From: Oscillospiraceae bacterium
Lineage (GTDB): Bacteria; Bacillota; Clostridia; Oscillospirales; Ruminococcaceae
NCBI GenBank assembly: GCA_024404815.1
Contig: JAKSPL010000007.1
Span: 1 to 64,000, forward strand
Length of the DNA: 64,000 bases
Reading direction: 5' to 3'
This document shows positions 17,306 through 26,965 of the stretch, piece by piece. Made by a program: the position numbers and the translations under genes. Numbering within the stretch: the first letter of the stretch is position 1; each line of letters begins with the position of its first letter. A model generated the notes under the pieces. It had not been told where the DNA came from. It ran no database searches and saw only the letters and a program-made list of their open reading frames with translations.

Positions 17306-18940
17306 TTACTGATATTCTTCAATACGGCGGCGCGTTTCCGCCTCGCCCAGTACATGACTGATCTCCCAAAGGTCAGGAGAATTCTGTCTGCCTGTCAGAG
17401 CCACACGGATGAGGTTGCTGACATCGACAATGCTGCCCTTATAGAGTTCGGGATTCTTCTTGTACTTTTTCACCTGTACCGCATAGCCGAGCTGTTCGGT
17501 CAGTTCCTTGACCTTTGCGAACCACTCCTCAGGGGTATCTGCGAAATTCAGGGTTTCAAGATAACCTGTAAGAATCGCTTTTCTGTCCTCTGCGGATACG
17601 TTTTCGGGGCATTCGTCCTCGCGGACAAAGGTCTCGCTGTCGTAGAACGAAAGGAATTTCGCTGCCTGTGCCCAGCTGCCGTAATCCTTACGGGGCTTGT
17701 CACCGCCTCTGCCAACGGATATAGCAGCGCGGAAGAAGTCCGCCTTTGCTTCCATACGTGCCGCAAGCGCGGTGTCGTACTCTTTTGCCCATGCAAGCAG
17801 GCCGTCATAGACCATGTCTGCGGACTGACGGGAGAGGTAATCCTTTGCGATATTGTCAAGCTTTGCCAGATCAAACAGCGCACCTGAACTGCTCATTTTT
17901 TCGAGCGAGAATGTAAATTCTCTGGAATTTGCATCGGGATTTGCCATATGCCATTCCTCAAAGTTGCTGTTGAGGACAGTCAGCAGATAAAGCCAGACAG
18001 CTTCGGGCGGAAATCCCTCGGCACGGTAATAGGACAGTGCCAGCTCAGGGTCCTTACGCTTAGAAAGCTTGCGCTTAGACTCACCGTCCATCTTCATCAG
18101 CGTTGCGGTATGGCAGTAAACAGGACGCTGCCAGCCGAGCGTATCGAACATCTGTACATGGATCGGGAGGGTTGCCAGCCACGATTCATCACGGATGACA
18201 TGGGTGGTACGCATAAAGTGGTCATCGCATACGTGTGCAAAGTGGTAGGTCGGGATGCCGTCGGATTTCAGCAGGACAAAATCCGTATAGTTTTCCTGTA
18301 CGTGCAGTTCGCCGCGAATGCCGTCCTGTACGGGGATCATCTTTTCCGCATCGCCCGAAGAACGGAAACGCAGTACCCACGGCAGACCTGCGGAGATCTT
18401 TTCCTGCACCTGTTCCAGCGTCAGATCGCGGCAGGCTGCATATTTTCCGTAGTAGCCGATGTTTTCCTTATTCGCCATCTGCTCGTCACGCATCTCGGTC
18501 AGCTGCTCCTCAGTGCAGAAGCAGGGGTATGCAAGTCCGCGTTCCACCAGCGACTTTGCGATCGTCTGATAGAGTTCCTTGCGCTGACGCTGACGATACG
18601 GACCGTATTTGCCCGTTTCGCCCTCGACAGTCGCGCCCTCATCAAATTTCACGCCGTAGAAATTCATAGCGTCAATGACGGCTTCGACTGCGCCTTCGAC
18701 CTCGCGTTTCTGGTCGGTATCCTCAATACGGAGATAGAACACGCCGTTTGTCTGCCGTGCAAGACGCTCACCGATCGCATTGTAGAGATTGCCGAGGTGT
18801 ACAAAGCCTGTCGGGCTGGGTGCGATTCTGGTGACAACTGCGCCGTCGGGCAGGTCACGCGGCGGATAGAGTGCTTCATAATCCGCAATACTTTTTGTAA
18901 TATCGGGGAACAGCAGTGCTGCAAGTGCCTGATTGTCCAT
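17306..18940 (-). CDS. gltX: Glutamyl-tRNA synthetase
   Basis: This 544-residue class I aminoacyl-tRNA synthetase charges tRNA(Glu). The HIGH-type motif is PSPTGFVHLGN (here HLGN), the ATP/tRNA region continues with YLRIEDTDQKR, and the KMSKS-type loop is KRKLSKRKD near residue 307. The ATG at 18940 follows GAAAGGAGC; the longer reading frame starts inside the promoter and is rejected. I see two strong sequence features of the longer clostridial type, and no YadB-like truncation. Confidence 0.93.
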   Translation of the reverse strand: MDNQALAALLFPDITKSIADYEALYPPRDLPDGAVVTRIAPSPTGFVHLGNLYNAIGERLARQTNGVFYLRIEDTDQKREVEGAVEAVIDAMNFYGVKFDEGATVEGETGKYGPYRQRQRKELYQTIAKSLVERGLAYPCFCTEEQLTEMRDEQMANKENIGYYGKYAACRDLTLEQVQEKISAGLPWVLRFRSSGDAEKMIPVQDGIRGELHVQENYTDFVLLKSDGIPTYHFAHVCDDHFMRTTHVIRDESWLATLPIHVQMFDTLGWQRPVYCHTATLMKMDGESKRKLSKRKDPELALSYYRAEGFPPEAVWLYLLTVLNSNFEEWHMANPDANSREFTFSLEKMSSSGALFDLAKLDNIAKDYLSRQSADMVYDGLLAWAKEYDTALAARMEAKADFFRAAISVGRGGDKPRKDYGSWAQAAKFLSFYDSETFVREDECPENVSAEDRKAILTGYLETLNFADTPEEWFAKVKELTEQLGYAVQVKKYKKNPELYKGSIVDVSNLIRVALTGRQNSPDLWEISHVLGEAETRRRIEEYQ

Positions 18941-18983
18941 CAGATAAAATGCTCCTTTCAAAAGCAAAGATTCTCGTCTAATA

Positions 18984-19012
18984 GAGTACCATAATTTTGA
19001 AGATTTGTCAAT
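18984..19012 (-). promoter_or_regulatory. Promoter of gltX-pyrE
   Basis: Minus-strand TTGACA at 19007-19012 is exact; 17 nt on is TACTCT at 18984-18989, a weak -10. No better alternative lies between the wzz terminator and gltX. Confidence 0.5.
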
Positions 19013-19025
19013 ATTCCCACACAAG

Positions 19026-19062
19026 AAAACACACCCGATGCCTTACGGCATCAGGCGTGTTT
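19026..19062 (-). terminator. Terminator after the chain-length determinant gene
   Basis: AAACACGCCTGATGCC and its near-complement flank a GTAA loop on the minus strand, and TTTTCTTGT follows. It lies 18 bp past the stop codon and closes the polysaccharide cluster. Confidence 0.85.
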
Positions 19063-19079
19063 GAAATCATCTTTGTGGA

Positions 19080-20645
19080 TTATTTATCCTTTTTACGGGA
19101 TTTTGCAGATTTTTCATCTTCGTCTGCATCATCGTCTTCATCCGCACACGATACGATTTCCGCATCTACTGCATCGGCTGCCTCAGCAGCTGCTGCCTTT
19201 CTGCGGTTCTTGTTGTACTGTTCTACAACTGCCTCAAAGAGTGCAACACAGACATACAGTACGACCAGCAGACATTCAAGAACGAATGCAGGAATGATGA
19301 TCGAACGAACAGCACTGAAAGAGGATGCTGCAACAGATGCAGTCGCAGGTACCAGAATGCTGTAGGAATTTGCCAGCGAAACATTCTCATAGTAGTCGTC
19401 TGCGGTGCGGTTGACGACATCGATCATTTCATTGATGCGCTCGCTCAGTTTCGCAAGATCAGCTTCAACACGTTCAACCTTATCCGTTGCACCAACGTGC
19501 TTGGTCTTGAGTGCAAGGATACGGTCTTTGTAGTAGTTGATGCGCTGTTTGGTCGAAGAAAGGGTGCTCTGTACAGAGATCTTCTGAGAAATCATCTTGT
19601 CGTACTGCTCGGAAGCCTCAGTAAACTGGCTGTTCATGCCCTGTGTTCCGTCGCTGAATACAATGATCTGGTCTTTTTCGTACTGTGCGATGGATTCGGC
19701 GATCGTTGCGAGTTCTTCCTCGTAAATGACCTGTTCACGGGAAAGATTTTCAATGCGGTACTCGTAGTATGCCAGCAGACGATCCTTATCCTTGGTGACA
19801 TTATTCACGGAAATGAACGAGGAAAGGATATCAAGATCCAGTTCGCGGATCGAGGAGATACCTTTTTTCAGGTCTGCGAAAGTGTAGCCTGTTTCAGTAG
19901 AACGGAATCTGGAAGAATCACTTGCAGACAAACTGGAAATATACGAAGCCAACGATGAAAGTGTGTCGTCAAACATATCAACAGCTTCTGCGTAGTCATA
20001 GTTCGTGTAGTCAAGTGTGGCAACAGCCTCGCCAAGTGCCTCATTGAATCCGTAGCGTTCAAAGAACCAATCACGATAGCAGTCCATCATGGTGTTCAGG
20101 ATCGTAGCGGCTTCCGCACGGCTGATCTTCAGAGCGGAATAGTCCAGTTTTACCGTATACTGTGTCGGGTACCAGGTGGTATCCAGCATTGCCTGTGCCG
20201 CAGAAACGCTTGCCGCAGTTTCATAGACATTTTTATAGGTTGTGATACGGTCGATCGCATCCGCAGGGATTCGGCCTTCAATGGCAATGCCTGCGCGAAT
20301 ATTCTCTACAAGTTCCAGATCGTAGGACAATTCGTCCAGAGCCGCCTGAATGATCAGCGGACTTTTCAAAGTATTATAATCAAACTTGGAGCCATCGGGG
20401 GCCTTGCCCTTCTCTACGCCATCATACGTGAAGCTGACCAATGTCGCAACCGGTGTTCTCGGACTGTTCTTGTTGATGATACCGATTACCAGCACCAGAA
20501 TTCCGATCACGATCGCAATCATAAACCAAAGCATGAAATACTTTTTCAGCTTATGGAATATTCCGCTGAATGTTACGATAACTTCCTGCGAAGCCTCTTC
20601 ATTCTTCAGCGTAATATTCAGGTTTGTATTCTCGTTCTTACTCAT
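19080..20645 (-). CDS. Wzz-type polysaccharide chain-length / co-polymerase protein
   Basis: The 521-residue product has one membrane helix near residues 36-58 and a second at about 440-470, with a long, mostly helical and coiled-coil extracytoplasmic part between them, the plan of a polysaccharide co-polymerase that sets chain length in Wzy-dependent export. The C-terminal cytoplasmic tail is Ala/Asp/Glu-rich and has no tyrosine-kinase domain or Tyr cluster. GGAGG precedes the ATG at 20645. It has its own promoter and is the last gene of the cluster. Confidence 0.8.
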   Translation of the reverse strand: MSKNENTNLNITLKNEEASQEVIVTFSGIFHKLKKYFMLWFMIAIVIGILVLVIGIINKNSPRTPVATLVSFTYDGVEKGKAPDGSKFDYNTLKSPLIIQAALDELSYDLELVENIRAGIAIEGRIPADAIDRITTYKNVYETAASVSAAQAMLDTTWYPTQYTVKLDYSALKISRAEAATILNTMMDCYRDWFFERYGFNEALGEAVATLDYTNYDYAEAVDMFDDTLSSLASYISSLSASDSSRFRSTETGYTFADLKKGISSIRELDLDILSSFISVNNVTKDKDRLLAYYEYRIENLSREQVIYEEELATIAESIAQYEKDQIIVFSDGTQGMNSQFTEASEQYDKMISQKISVQSTLSSTKQRINYYKDRILALKTKHVGATDKVERVEADLAKLSERINEMIDVVNRTADDYYENVSLANSYSILVPATASVAASSFSAVRSIIIPAFVLECLLVVLYVCVALFEAVVEQYNKNRRKAAAAEAADAVDAEIVSCADEDDDADEDEKSAKSRKKDK

Positions 20646-20717
20646 TATTTTCCTCCGTTCTTCGCCTTGCGGCATATCTCTCAATGTCCTATCCCATCCA
20701 TTCGGACAGATAGATAC

Positions 20718-20746
20718 ATTTTAGCACAGTTTTTCATGGATGTCAA
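20718..20746 (-). promoter_or_regulatory. Internal promoter before the chain-length gene
   Basis: TTGACA (20741-20746) and TAAAAT (20718-20723) are 17 nt apart on the minus strand. It lies just beyond the stop of the iron-sulfur protein gene and would give the Wzz-type gene independent expression. Confidence 0.75.
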
Positions 20747-20751
20747 GTTTT

Positions 20752-22038
20752 TTAAAGATGCAGACGCTTTTTCAGACTCCGCTTCCAGCCGCCAAGTTTT
20801 CGCTTGACTGCATTCACAAGTCCATAACCGCCATACTGTTTTGCCAATGTTTCAAACGGCTCGCCGTAAAACATTTCCCAGAATTGCGTGCGGTCTTTCG
20901 GCGCATCAAACGGAGCTTTCAGCGGCGGCTGCAAACTGTCCTCCAACTTTTCCTCCAGCAGCTCGATACTGTCCTTTGCGCGTGCAAACCACCCTCTGCC
21001 TGCATCGGTATTGATCAGTACCAGCGACACACCCTTATCATCATTGAATTCCGGTGCAATTCTCTGTATGCCCCAATAATCCGCAATCGTAATATCACTC
21101 GGATGATGAACAGATTTATACGGACATTTATAGCAGCTCGGACGGCTCAGATATTCACCATAAAACAGTTTCTTAAAAACCTCGCTGTTGACTGTAATCG
21201 TTTCACCCGATGGCTTTTTCATTGTCAGCGTTTCAACGTGGGCTTTCCAGCCGAAATCCCGTTTGTTACGAAAGTCTACCGCTGTGCAGATAGCGTTATG
21301 CTTTTGAGTCTGCCATTGCAGATACTCTTTCCAAACCAGCGGACTCGGCACACCATGACACACAATATCCACCGTCAGCAGATTGTCATACGGCTTTTGC
21401 AGATAGCTTTTGAGTCCGGCCACCTGGCAAGAAGTACCTGAAAACAAAACTGTTCTGCCGGCTTCCAGATCTGCTTTGACCTGTGGAAAAATACCGCTGA
21501 TGTCACTCTGAATATATTTCGAACCGCGCATTTTATCACGGTCTGCTTTCTCTTCTGCACGAATGTGTTTGGCCAGAAATTTTTCCGTCTGCACACAGCC
21601 AAACACCACGCCGCCATCGTCCAGTACCAGGTCGGAAAGCGCGGTAAAAATGCCGCCCGAACGAGATGCCATACGGGTATCGAAATCCTTGTGCTTGACA
21701 GCACAGCAGGCCGGCTGTGTCTTTTTCGCTGATTCAGGCACAGGCGTTTCATCTTGCAGATACCCTTTTTCGCGCTGGTCTTTTTTCAGCTGGCAAAGCT
21801 GCAGGCATTTTCCGCAGCGCACACATTTTTTTGCGTCGATCACAGGATATGGAAATCCTTCTGAATCCGCCAGCATCTGAATTGCATTTGCAGGACAGCC
21901 TTCTGCACAGGCGGTACAGCCGCAGCAATTTTCGCGGTCTGCATACAGCATCGGCAAAGGCTTATCGGATGCGGAAACAGATTCAGCATTCAAATACCGC
22001 ACAGACTGATGCGGTTCGTATTTTTTGGAATGTTCCAA
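20752..22038 (-). CDS. 4Fe-4S FrhB-type (F420 hydrogenase/dehydrogenase beta-like) protein
   Basis: This protein has two ferredoxin clusters near its start (CCGCTACAEGCP and CVRCGKCLQLCQ), then the N- and C-terminal FrhB domains seen in coenzyme F420 hydrogenase beta subunits, including GGIFTALSDLVLDDGGVVFG and SGTSCQVAGLKSYL. Such proteins are common in polysaccharide clusters beside pyruvyl transferases, with unknown reaction. The probable start is TTG at 22038 with AGGAGAG upstream (428 residues); an upstream ATG at 22110 would overlap the flippase gene. Organisms of this group are not known to make F420, so the cofactor is unclear; a flavin is likely. Confidence 0.75.
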   Translation of the reverse strand: MEHSKKYEPHQSVRYLNAESVSASDKPLPMLYADRENCCGCTACAEGCPANAIQMLADSEGFPYPVIDAKKCVRCGKCLQLCQLKKDQREKGYLQDETPVPESAKKTQPACCAVKHKDFDTRMASRSGGIFTALSDLVLDDGGVVFGCVQTEKFLAKHIRAEEKADRDKMRGSKYIQSDISGIFPQVKADLEAGRTVLFSGTSCQVAGLKSYLQKPYDNLLTVDIVCHGVPSPLVWKEYLQWQTQKHNAICTAVDFRNKRDFGWKAHVETLTMKKPSGETITVNSEVFKKLFYGEYLSRPSCYKCPYKSVHHPSDITIADYWGIQRIAPEFNDDKGVSLVLINTDAGRGWFARAKDSIELLEEKLEDSLQPPLKAPFDAPKDRTQFWEMFYGEPFETLAKQYGGYGLVNAVKRKLGGWKRSLKKRLHL

Positions 22039-22057
22039 ACGCGCTCTCTCCTCTTCG

Positions 22058-23473
22058 TCATGATCCGCGGTGCAGCAGCTTTTTCGCTTTGTCAACCGCC
22101 ATACGTACATAATCCATATTCATCATTACAGAATATACAGCGACAACAAGGAATACTGCTCCCTGAAGAATTTTGTTTCCTGTGTAATAGGTCGATACAA
22201 CGACTGCACCGATTACAATGGTCGGAACTGCAACATTTGCCTTGATTTTCATATGAACAGTCTTGTTCACGTCAATATAGCGCACGGTGAACATTACAGC
22301 AAATGCGACCAAGGTCGAAACGGATGCTGCATACAGTCCGATAAACTTCACCAAAATCAGATTCACGCTGACATTGATGACTGCGGAAACAATCGAAGTC
22401 ACGGCGATCTTCTTGGCATTCTTCTGTGCAACATATACGCAGCTATACAATCCGACAAGCACGCGAAACAGCATCGCGTACATCAGAATCGGGATATGAT
22501 AAAAGCCGGGCGCATAATCTTTGCGTACCACAAGATATTTGAATATAAACGGCATAACGGCGGTAATACCAAAGCAGGCGCAAGAGAACAGCTTGAACAT
22601 CGCCGTCATCGTTTCCGTCAGGAATTCATCTCTGTCCTCGTCTTCATAGTGGAGTGAAACGGTTTCCGTCCACGAAAGATTCAGGATGTTGTAAAACTGG
22701 ATAAACACATTCGGAAACTTGTTCGCAGCGGCATATATGCCGTTGGCGGCAAGTCCAAGAAAATGTTTGATAATGACGCGGTCGGACGCATTGACCACCC
22801 ACCATGCCAGGTTGTTCGGGATAAGCGGAAAAGCATATGCGCCAACCTGCTTGAAAGTATTCTTGCTGAATCGCTTGATCGAATAGAATTTCCAGAATTT
22901 TGTGGCAAAAATCAGATAGACAATACCAATACTCTGCCCGATCAGCGTAGAAATGAACATACCCTGAAGTCCCATTTTCAGGACAACCAGCGTAATGACA
23001 TTCATCACGGTAATGGCTGTGGTTGCAATAAAGGACGCAATGGTATATTTGACGCTGCTGCCTCTGCCGCGGATAAACTGGTGCAGCATTTCGAAAAAGA
23101 TATGCAGCACCACATAAAACAGCAGAAAAATTGCGTGTTCAATATGTAAAAACGGTGAGATCAGCAAAAACAGGACAACATAGAGTGCCACCTGAAAAAA
23201 ACAGGAAGTGAACAAGGTCGAGAACAGATCTTTATGCTTCTCATCATCGCCGCGGGTATCCAGCATAAAACGGAACAATCCTTGGTCAAACTGCCAGTTG
23301 AAAATCGGGATCAGTACCGTGCCGTAAGTAATCAGCACATCGTACAGACCAAATTCCTCATCCGCAAGAATGGAAGTATATAGCGGCAAAAGGAAAAAGC
23401 TGACAAGCTTCGTCAACAATTTACCGATTGAAAGAATTGCCGTGTTTTTCGCCAGATCTGCTTTTCTACCCAT
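22058..23473 (-). CDS. Oligosaccharide flippase (Wzx-like)
   Basis: This 471-residue, very hydrophobic protein has about 12-14 transmembrane helices and the polysaccharide-biosynthesis/MATE-like flippase plan, starting with RKADLAKNTAILSIGKLLTKLVSFFLLPLYTS-like composition. It should move undecaprenyl-linked repeat units across the membrane. A weak AAAGGA precedes the ATG. It lies between the pyruvyl transferase and the iron-sulfur protein. Only one flippase is present in the cluster. Confidence 0.85.
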   Translation of the reverse strand: MGRKADLAKNTAILSIGKLLTKLVSFFLLPLYTSILADEEFGLYDVLITYGTVLIPIFNWQFDQGLFRFMLDTRGDDEKHKDLFSTLFTSCFFQVALYVVLFLLISPFLHIEHAIFLLFYVVLHIFFEMLHQFIRGRGSSVKYTIASFIATTAITVMNVITLVVLKMGLQGMFISTLIGQSIGIVYLIFATKFWKFYSIKRFSKNTFKQVGAYAFPLIPNNLAWWVVNASDRVIIKHFLGLAANGIYAAANKFPNVFIQFYNILNLSWTETVSLHYEDEDRDEFLTETMTAMFKLFSCACFGITAVMPFIFKYLVVRKDYAPGFYHIPILMYAMLFRVLVGLYSCVYVAQKNAKKIAVTSIVSAVINVSVNLILVKFIGLYAASVSTLVAFAVMFTVRYIDVNKTVHMKIKANVAVPTIVIGAVVVSTYYTGNKILQGAVFLVVAVYSVMMNMDYVRMAVDKAKKLLHRGS

Positions 23474-23514
23474 TTTTCCAATAAATCCTTTCTGTTTCAG
23501 GAGAATTGATACCG

Positions 23515-24666
23515 TCAGGCCTCCTGCATATCCGTCAAAATATCATTCAGATACTGATGCCCGTTTTCACGCAGCACAGCAATCTTTTCTGCAACCGCAT
23601 CCCAGTCCTCAACCTTGTCGATCGATGCATTCGCAGAACAAATATCACGTCCTGAAAGTCCTGTCAGCTTCAGCAGATTGGCAGCACGATCGTTGCTGCT
23701 GCCGTCATGCCATACAGTCTGGGACAAAAACTGCTTGCGGAACAAAATACTGAACACCGTCCCGTGGAACGAACTGCACAGCACATATTTTGCGTGCAGG
23801 ATCAGATTCAGATACTCGTCCGGAGCAACGGCATTCATCGTCACAAAGCCGTCCTGTTGGTCAGCCTTGCCGCTCATATAGTGGTATTTTGCACCGGGTG
23901 CTCTCGTGAAAAAGCAGGAGGTGCAGATAACCTTGCAGCCTGTTTCTTTTGCAAGCTTTTTCGCATATTCGCGGATCTCCTGCGGCTGCTTGACATAATA
24001 GAGGTAAATGTATTCACCGTCAACCAGCGGTTTGGCGCCTGCCATTGCCTTCCACTCGTCTGCATCCAGCAAAAAGGTCGGATCACAGGATACAGTCGGT
24101 GTTTGTCCGACAAGCTGTTCCACCAGCGGTACGGCACTCTCCTCACGAACGGACATCAGACGATAATCCGCAAGACGTCGTTTATATTCCTCTGTTTTCT
24201 CCTCCGGCAGCTGCTTGACTCCTATGCTCGCCGCATAGGAATACTTCCGCACATTCCGAAACGCATCACCATAGAGGAAAAACGCAGGATCAAATCTTGC
24301 AACGGTCGGACTCCAGACCTGATCGCTGCCTGTAATAACAGCGTCATACGGCAGCTCCGATACGCCGTCCAACGTCAGATAATGCTGCTTGCTGATCTTC
24401 ATTTTGTTTCCGACAAACAGATCAAATGAGGCATTGCGCTGTACCAGCATTTTCCGCAGCAGCAAATGACAGGCAAGTGTTTTGAGTCCTTGCACACTAA
24501 ACATTTTTTCAGGTAAAACATGGTAAAGCTTACGAAAATAATCGGGCGAGTAGTCGATGACCTCACAGTCCGCGCCCAGATTTTGCAATGCCCGATTCAG
24601 CGCACAGCATTGTAACACCGCACCGTAATTATTGGCACGTTGAAATGTCATGATTCCGAGTTTCAT
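23515..24666 (-). CDS. Polysaccharide pyruvyl transferase family protein
   Basis: The 383-residue product has the PS_pyruv_trans plan: NNYGAVLQCCAL near the start, ITGSDQVWSP near residue 100 and DPTFLL and CSSFHGTVFSILFRK further on. Members transfer pyruvate from phosphoenolpyruvate to form a ketal on a sugar, although some act otherwise. I choose the ATG at 24666; an upstream ATG at 24693 is less well spaced. It neighbours the FrhB-type protein and flippase, a frequent combination in clostridial cell-surface clusters. Confidence 0.83.
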   Translation of the reverse strand: MKLGIMTFQRANNYGAVLQCCALNRALQNLGADCEVIDYSPDYFRKLYHVLPEKMFSVQGLKTLACHLLLRKMLVQRNASFDLFVGNKMKISKQHYLTLDGVSELPYDAVITGSDQVWSPTVARFDPAFFLYGDAFRNVRKYSYAASIGVKQLPEEKTEEYKRRLADYRLMSVREESAVPLVEQLVGQTPTVSCDPTFLLDADEWKAMAGAKPLVDGEYIYLYYVKQPQEIREYAKKLAKETGCKVICTSCFFTRAPGAKYHYMSGKADQQDGFVTMNAVAPDEYLNLILHAKYVLCSSFHGTVFSILFRKQFLSQTVWHDGSSNDRAANLLKLTGLSGRDICSANASIDKVEDWDAVAEKIAVLRENGHQYLNDILTDMQEA

Positions 24667-24711
24667 ATAGTGCAGTTTCCTCTCTGTCAGCATTCACACA
24701 GAAGGCAATGC

Positions 24712-25704
24712 TTACTTCTTTTCTATCTGTTTTTTTCTTCTCTCCACAAAAGATTTCGGTGAGAAGTAAAAATACAAATACCGCATACGCGCATTTTTCG
24801 GGAAGCGTCCGTCTTTCAGATATGCCAGAATATCGCCAAACGGCGCAGTTCTTGCTGCCATGCGGCACGCTTCCAGATAAGGCTGATAGGCTGGATCCTT
24901 GTAATCATCTGTCGGAATGCCGCAGATCACCTGCCAGATAACCGTTTGCAGACGATATACGCCCAGCGATACATACCCCAATTCTCGCAATCTCTGATAC
25001 ACGATCTTCGCGTTATTCAGCAATTCAATCGAACGAGCATCTATTTTTGCAGAACGTACATTTCCTGTGCGGTTTATAAAATAATTATAACCGCAGTACG
25101 GAATCAATGTTATTTTACCGCATTTCTGCAGAGCGCGCAGCAGATAATCTGTATCTTCACCATACGACATCTTTGTATTGAATTCGATGCCGCGTACATT
25201 CTCTGTCCGAAACAGCTTATTCCAGAGCGTTGCCGACTGATAGAATACTGCATAAAACGCATCTTTTCCGCTGACAGTTTTCTCCTTGGCATCTTTGCCC
25301 CATTTGTAACAGGTTTTTGCTGTCTGAACGCCATTTTCGTCCTGTGTAACATTCGCAGAGTCACACGCCGCCATATCCGAATCGTTTCTTCGAATAGCAT
25401 CTTCCAGTTCTTTCAGCATATCAGGTTCGATCCAGTCGTCAGAATCCAGAAAAATGACATACTCGCCCGTCATGGATTCCATACCCTTGTTGCGTGCTGA
25501 AGATACGCCGCCGTTTTCCTGATGAACTGCATGGATACGCGCATCTTTCGATGCATATTCGTCTATGACTGCACCTGTGCCGTCCTTTGAACCGTCGTTG
25601 ACCAGAATCAGTTCCCAGTCTGTATATGTCTGTGCAAGGATACTGTCAACACAGCGCGGAAGATATGTTTCTACGTTGTATGAAGGGACAATAATTGAAA
25701 TCAT
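24712..25704 (-). CDS. Family 2 glycosyltransferase
   Basis: The 330-residue product is a GT-A, family 2 enzyme: IIVPSYNVETYLPRCVDSIL at the start, VNDGSKDGT with Asp37, and the DSD metal motif at residues 87-89. The C-terminal ~100 residues are family-typical helices. It should add a sugar from a nucleotide donor to the lipid-linked acceptor; the sugar cannot be read. It is the only recognised classical glycosyltransferase in the cluster. Its RBS overlaps the polymerase stop codon. Confidence 0.88.
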   Translation of the reverse strand: MISIIVPSYNVETYLPRCVDSILAQTYTDWELILVNDGSKDGTGAVIDEYASKDARIHAVHQENGGVSSARNKGMESMTGEYVIFLDSDDWIEPDMLKELEDAIRRNDSDMAACDSANVTQDENGVQTAKTCYKWGKDAKEKTVSGKDAFYAVFYQSATLWNKLFRTENVRGIEFNTKMSYGEDTDYLLRALQKCGKITLIPYCGYNYFINRTGNVRSAKIDARSIELLNNAKIVYQRLRELGYVSLGVYRLQTVIWQVICGIPTDDYKDPAYQPYLEACRMAARTAPFGDILAYLKDGRFPKNARMRYLYFYFSPKSFVERRKKQIEKK

Positions 25705-25708
25705 TCAT

Positions 25709-26962
25709 CTACCTCCGTAATCCAACTTTCTCGAGCACAACATCCAGCGGCATTTTCAGGCGTTCACGTTCTATTTCTTCTGCGCTTAAACAAATACCGA
25801 AGAAAATCCACATAAAGTCATTGTTGCAATTCTCTGCAATCAAAACCAGCATTAAGGTAAATAATCCGCCTGCCAGTACCGCAACAGAATCATTTTTGCG
25901 ATATTTATCCAGCTTTCTCGTCATCTGGAGGAAGAACAGTACCAATATAGTAAAGGCAATGATACCGCCTTCCAGCAAGAATTCCAAGTAGTAATCATGT
26001 GCATCTACCGTATTGGCAGTGTGTCCGATCAAACGAGCGTTTCCTTCTCCGCCAAGGTATCCGACACCGCCTATGAAATGCTGTGACACAATCTGCAGTA
26101 CGGCCGCCCAAATAGGCAAGCGTCCTGACAATGTAATCTTTTCGCCCAGTACCTCCGTGACAAAATACACTACAAGCGGATTCGTCAGGAGAGAAGTTGT
26201 CAATACGACCGTTGCAAATACAAAAGCAATCACAATGGCGTAATTTCGCATTCTTGCCATCGACATAATGCCGCTGTTCTTCGTTTTGCGCACAAATACA
26301 GAAATCAAAAAGGTCAGACAGGCACCAACCAATCCACCCGATGATTCTATCATTACAGCTGAAATCACAGAAACCGCAAAAGAAATATAAAAAATGAAAA
26401 AATCTTTCGCTTTTCTGGTGAGTAAATGGTACGCACCACTAAGCGTAATTAAGAACACACTATATTTGCTAATTCCGTTTTTGAAGCCTAAAAACCAATA
26501 ACGATTGTCTTCTTCGCCTGTCATCTTCGTAAGTGTATACAAACCGTCAGGCTTCAGTATAATAGTGACAGCATTCAGCACTACCAATACGAACAAAACA
26601 TTCCTCACACTCCGAAGGAATGTTTTCGGATCTTTTTTCATACCGAATGTTGCCAGAAGCAAACAATATGAATAATACAGCAGACGATAAAGCATTTCTG
26701 CGATTGCACCATGCGCGATGATCGTCCGCAGCGAAAGCCAGAGATATAAAGCAACCGGAATCGCGATTCTCAGAATACTCTTGGCAGTACTTGTCGTGAA
26801 TTTTCGAAATAGGATCACCAACAATACAAAAACACTTGCAAAAAAATAGAGTCTTGAGCATTGATTGGCAAACGGAACTTTCTCCATGATATATCCCGGT
26901 CTGGTCACGGCTAAGGTTCCAAGAGTAAACAAGACCGCATTTTTTCTTGACTGATTGCTCAC
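25709..26962 (-). CDS. O-antigen ligase/polymerase-like membrane protein (probable Wzy)
   Basis: This 417-residue protein has about 11 transmembrane segments and a large extracytoplasmic loop near residues 270-330 with the Wzy/WaaL-like GGVGYLGGEGNARLIG and TANTVDAHDYYLEFLLEGG signature. It likely polymerises repeat units outside the membrane. The start codon is GTG at 26962, with AGGGG six bases before it. It follows araD by 3 nt. Wzy proteins are poorly conserved, so the assignment also relies on the neighbouring flippase and Wzz-type gene. Confidence 0.8.
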   Translation of the reverse strand: MSNQSRKNAVLFTLGTLAVTRPGYIMEKVPFANQCSRLYFFASVFVLLVILFRKFTTSTAKSILRIAIPVALYLWLSLRTIIAHGAIAEMLYRLLYYSYCLLLATFGMKKDPKTFLRSVRNVLFVLVVLNAVTIILKPDGLYTLTKMTGEEDNRYWFLGFKNGISKYSVFLITLSGAYHLLTRKAKDFFIFYISFAVSVISAVMIESSGGLVGACLTFLISVFVRKTKNSGIMSMARMRNYAIVIAFVFATVVLTTSLLTNPLVVYFVTEVLGEKITLSGRLPIWAAVLQIVSQHFIGGVGYLGGEGNARLIGHTANTVDAHDYYLEFLLEGGIIAFTILVLFFLQMTRKLDKYRKNDSVAVLAGGLFTLMLVLIAENCNNDFMWIFFGICLSAEEIERERLKMPLDVVLEKVGLRR

Positions 26963-26965
26963 TTG

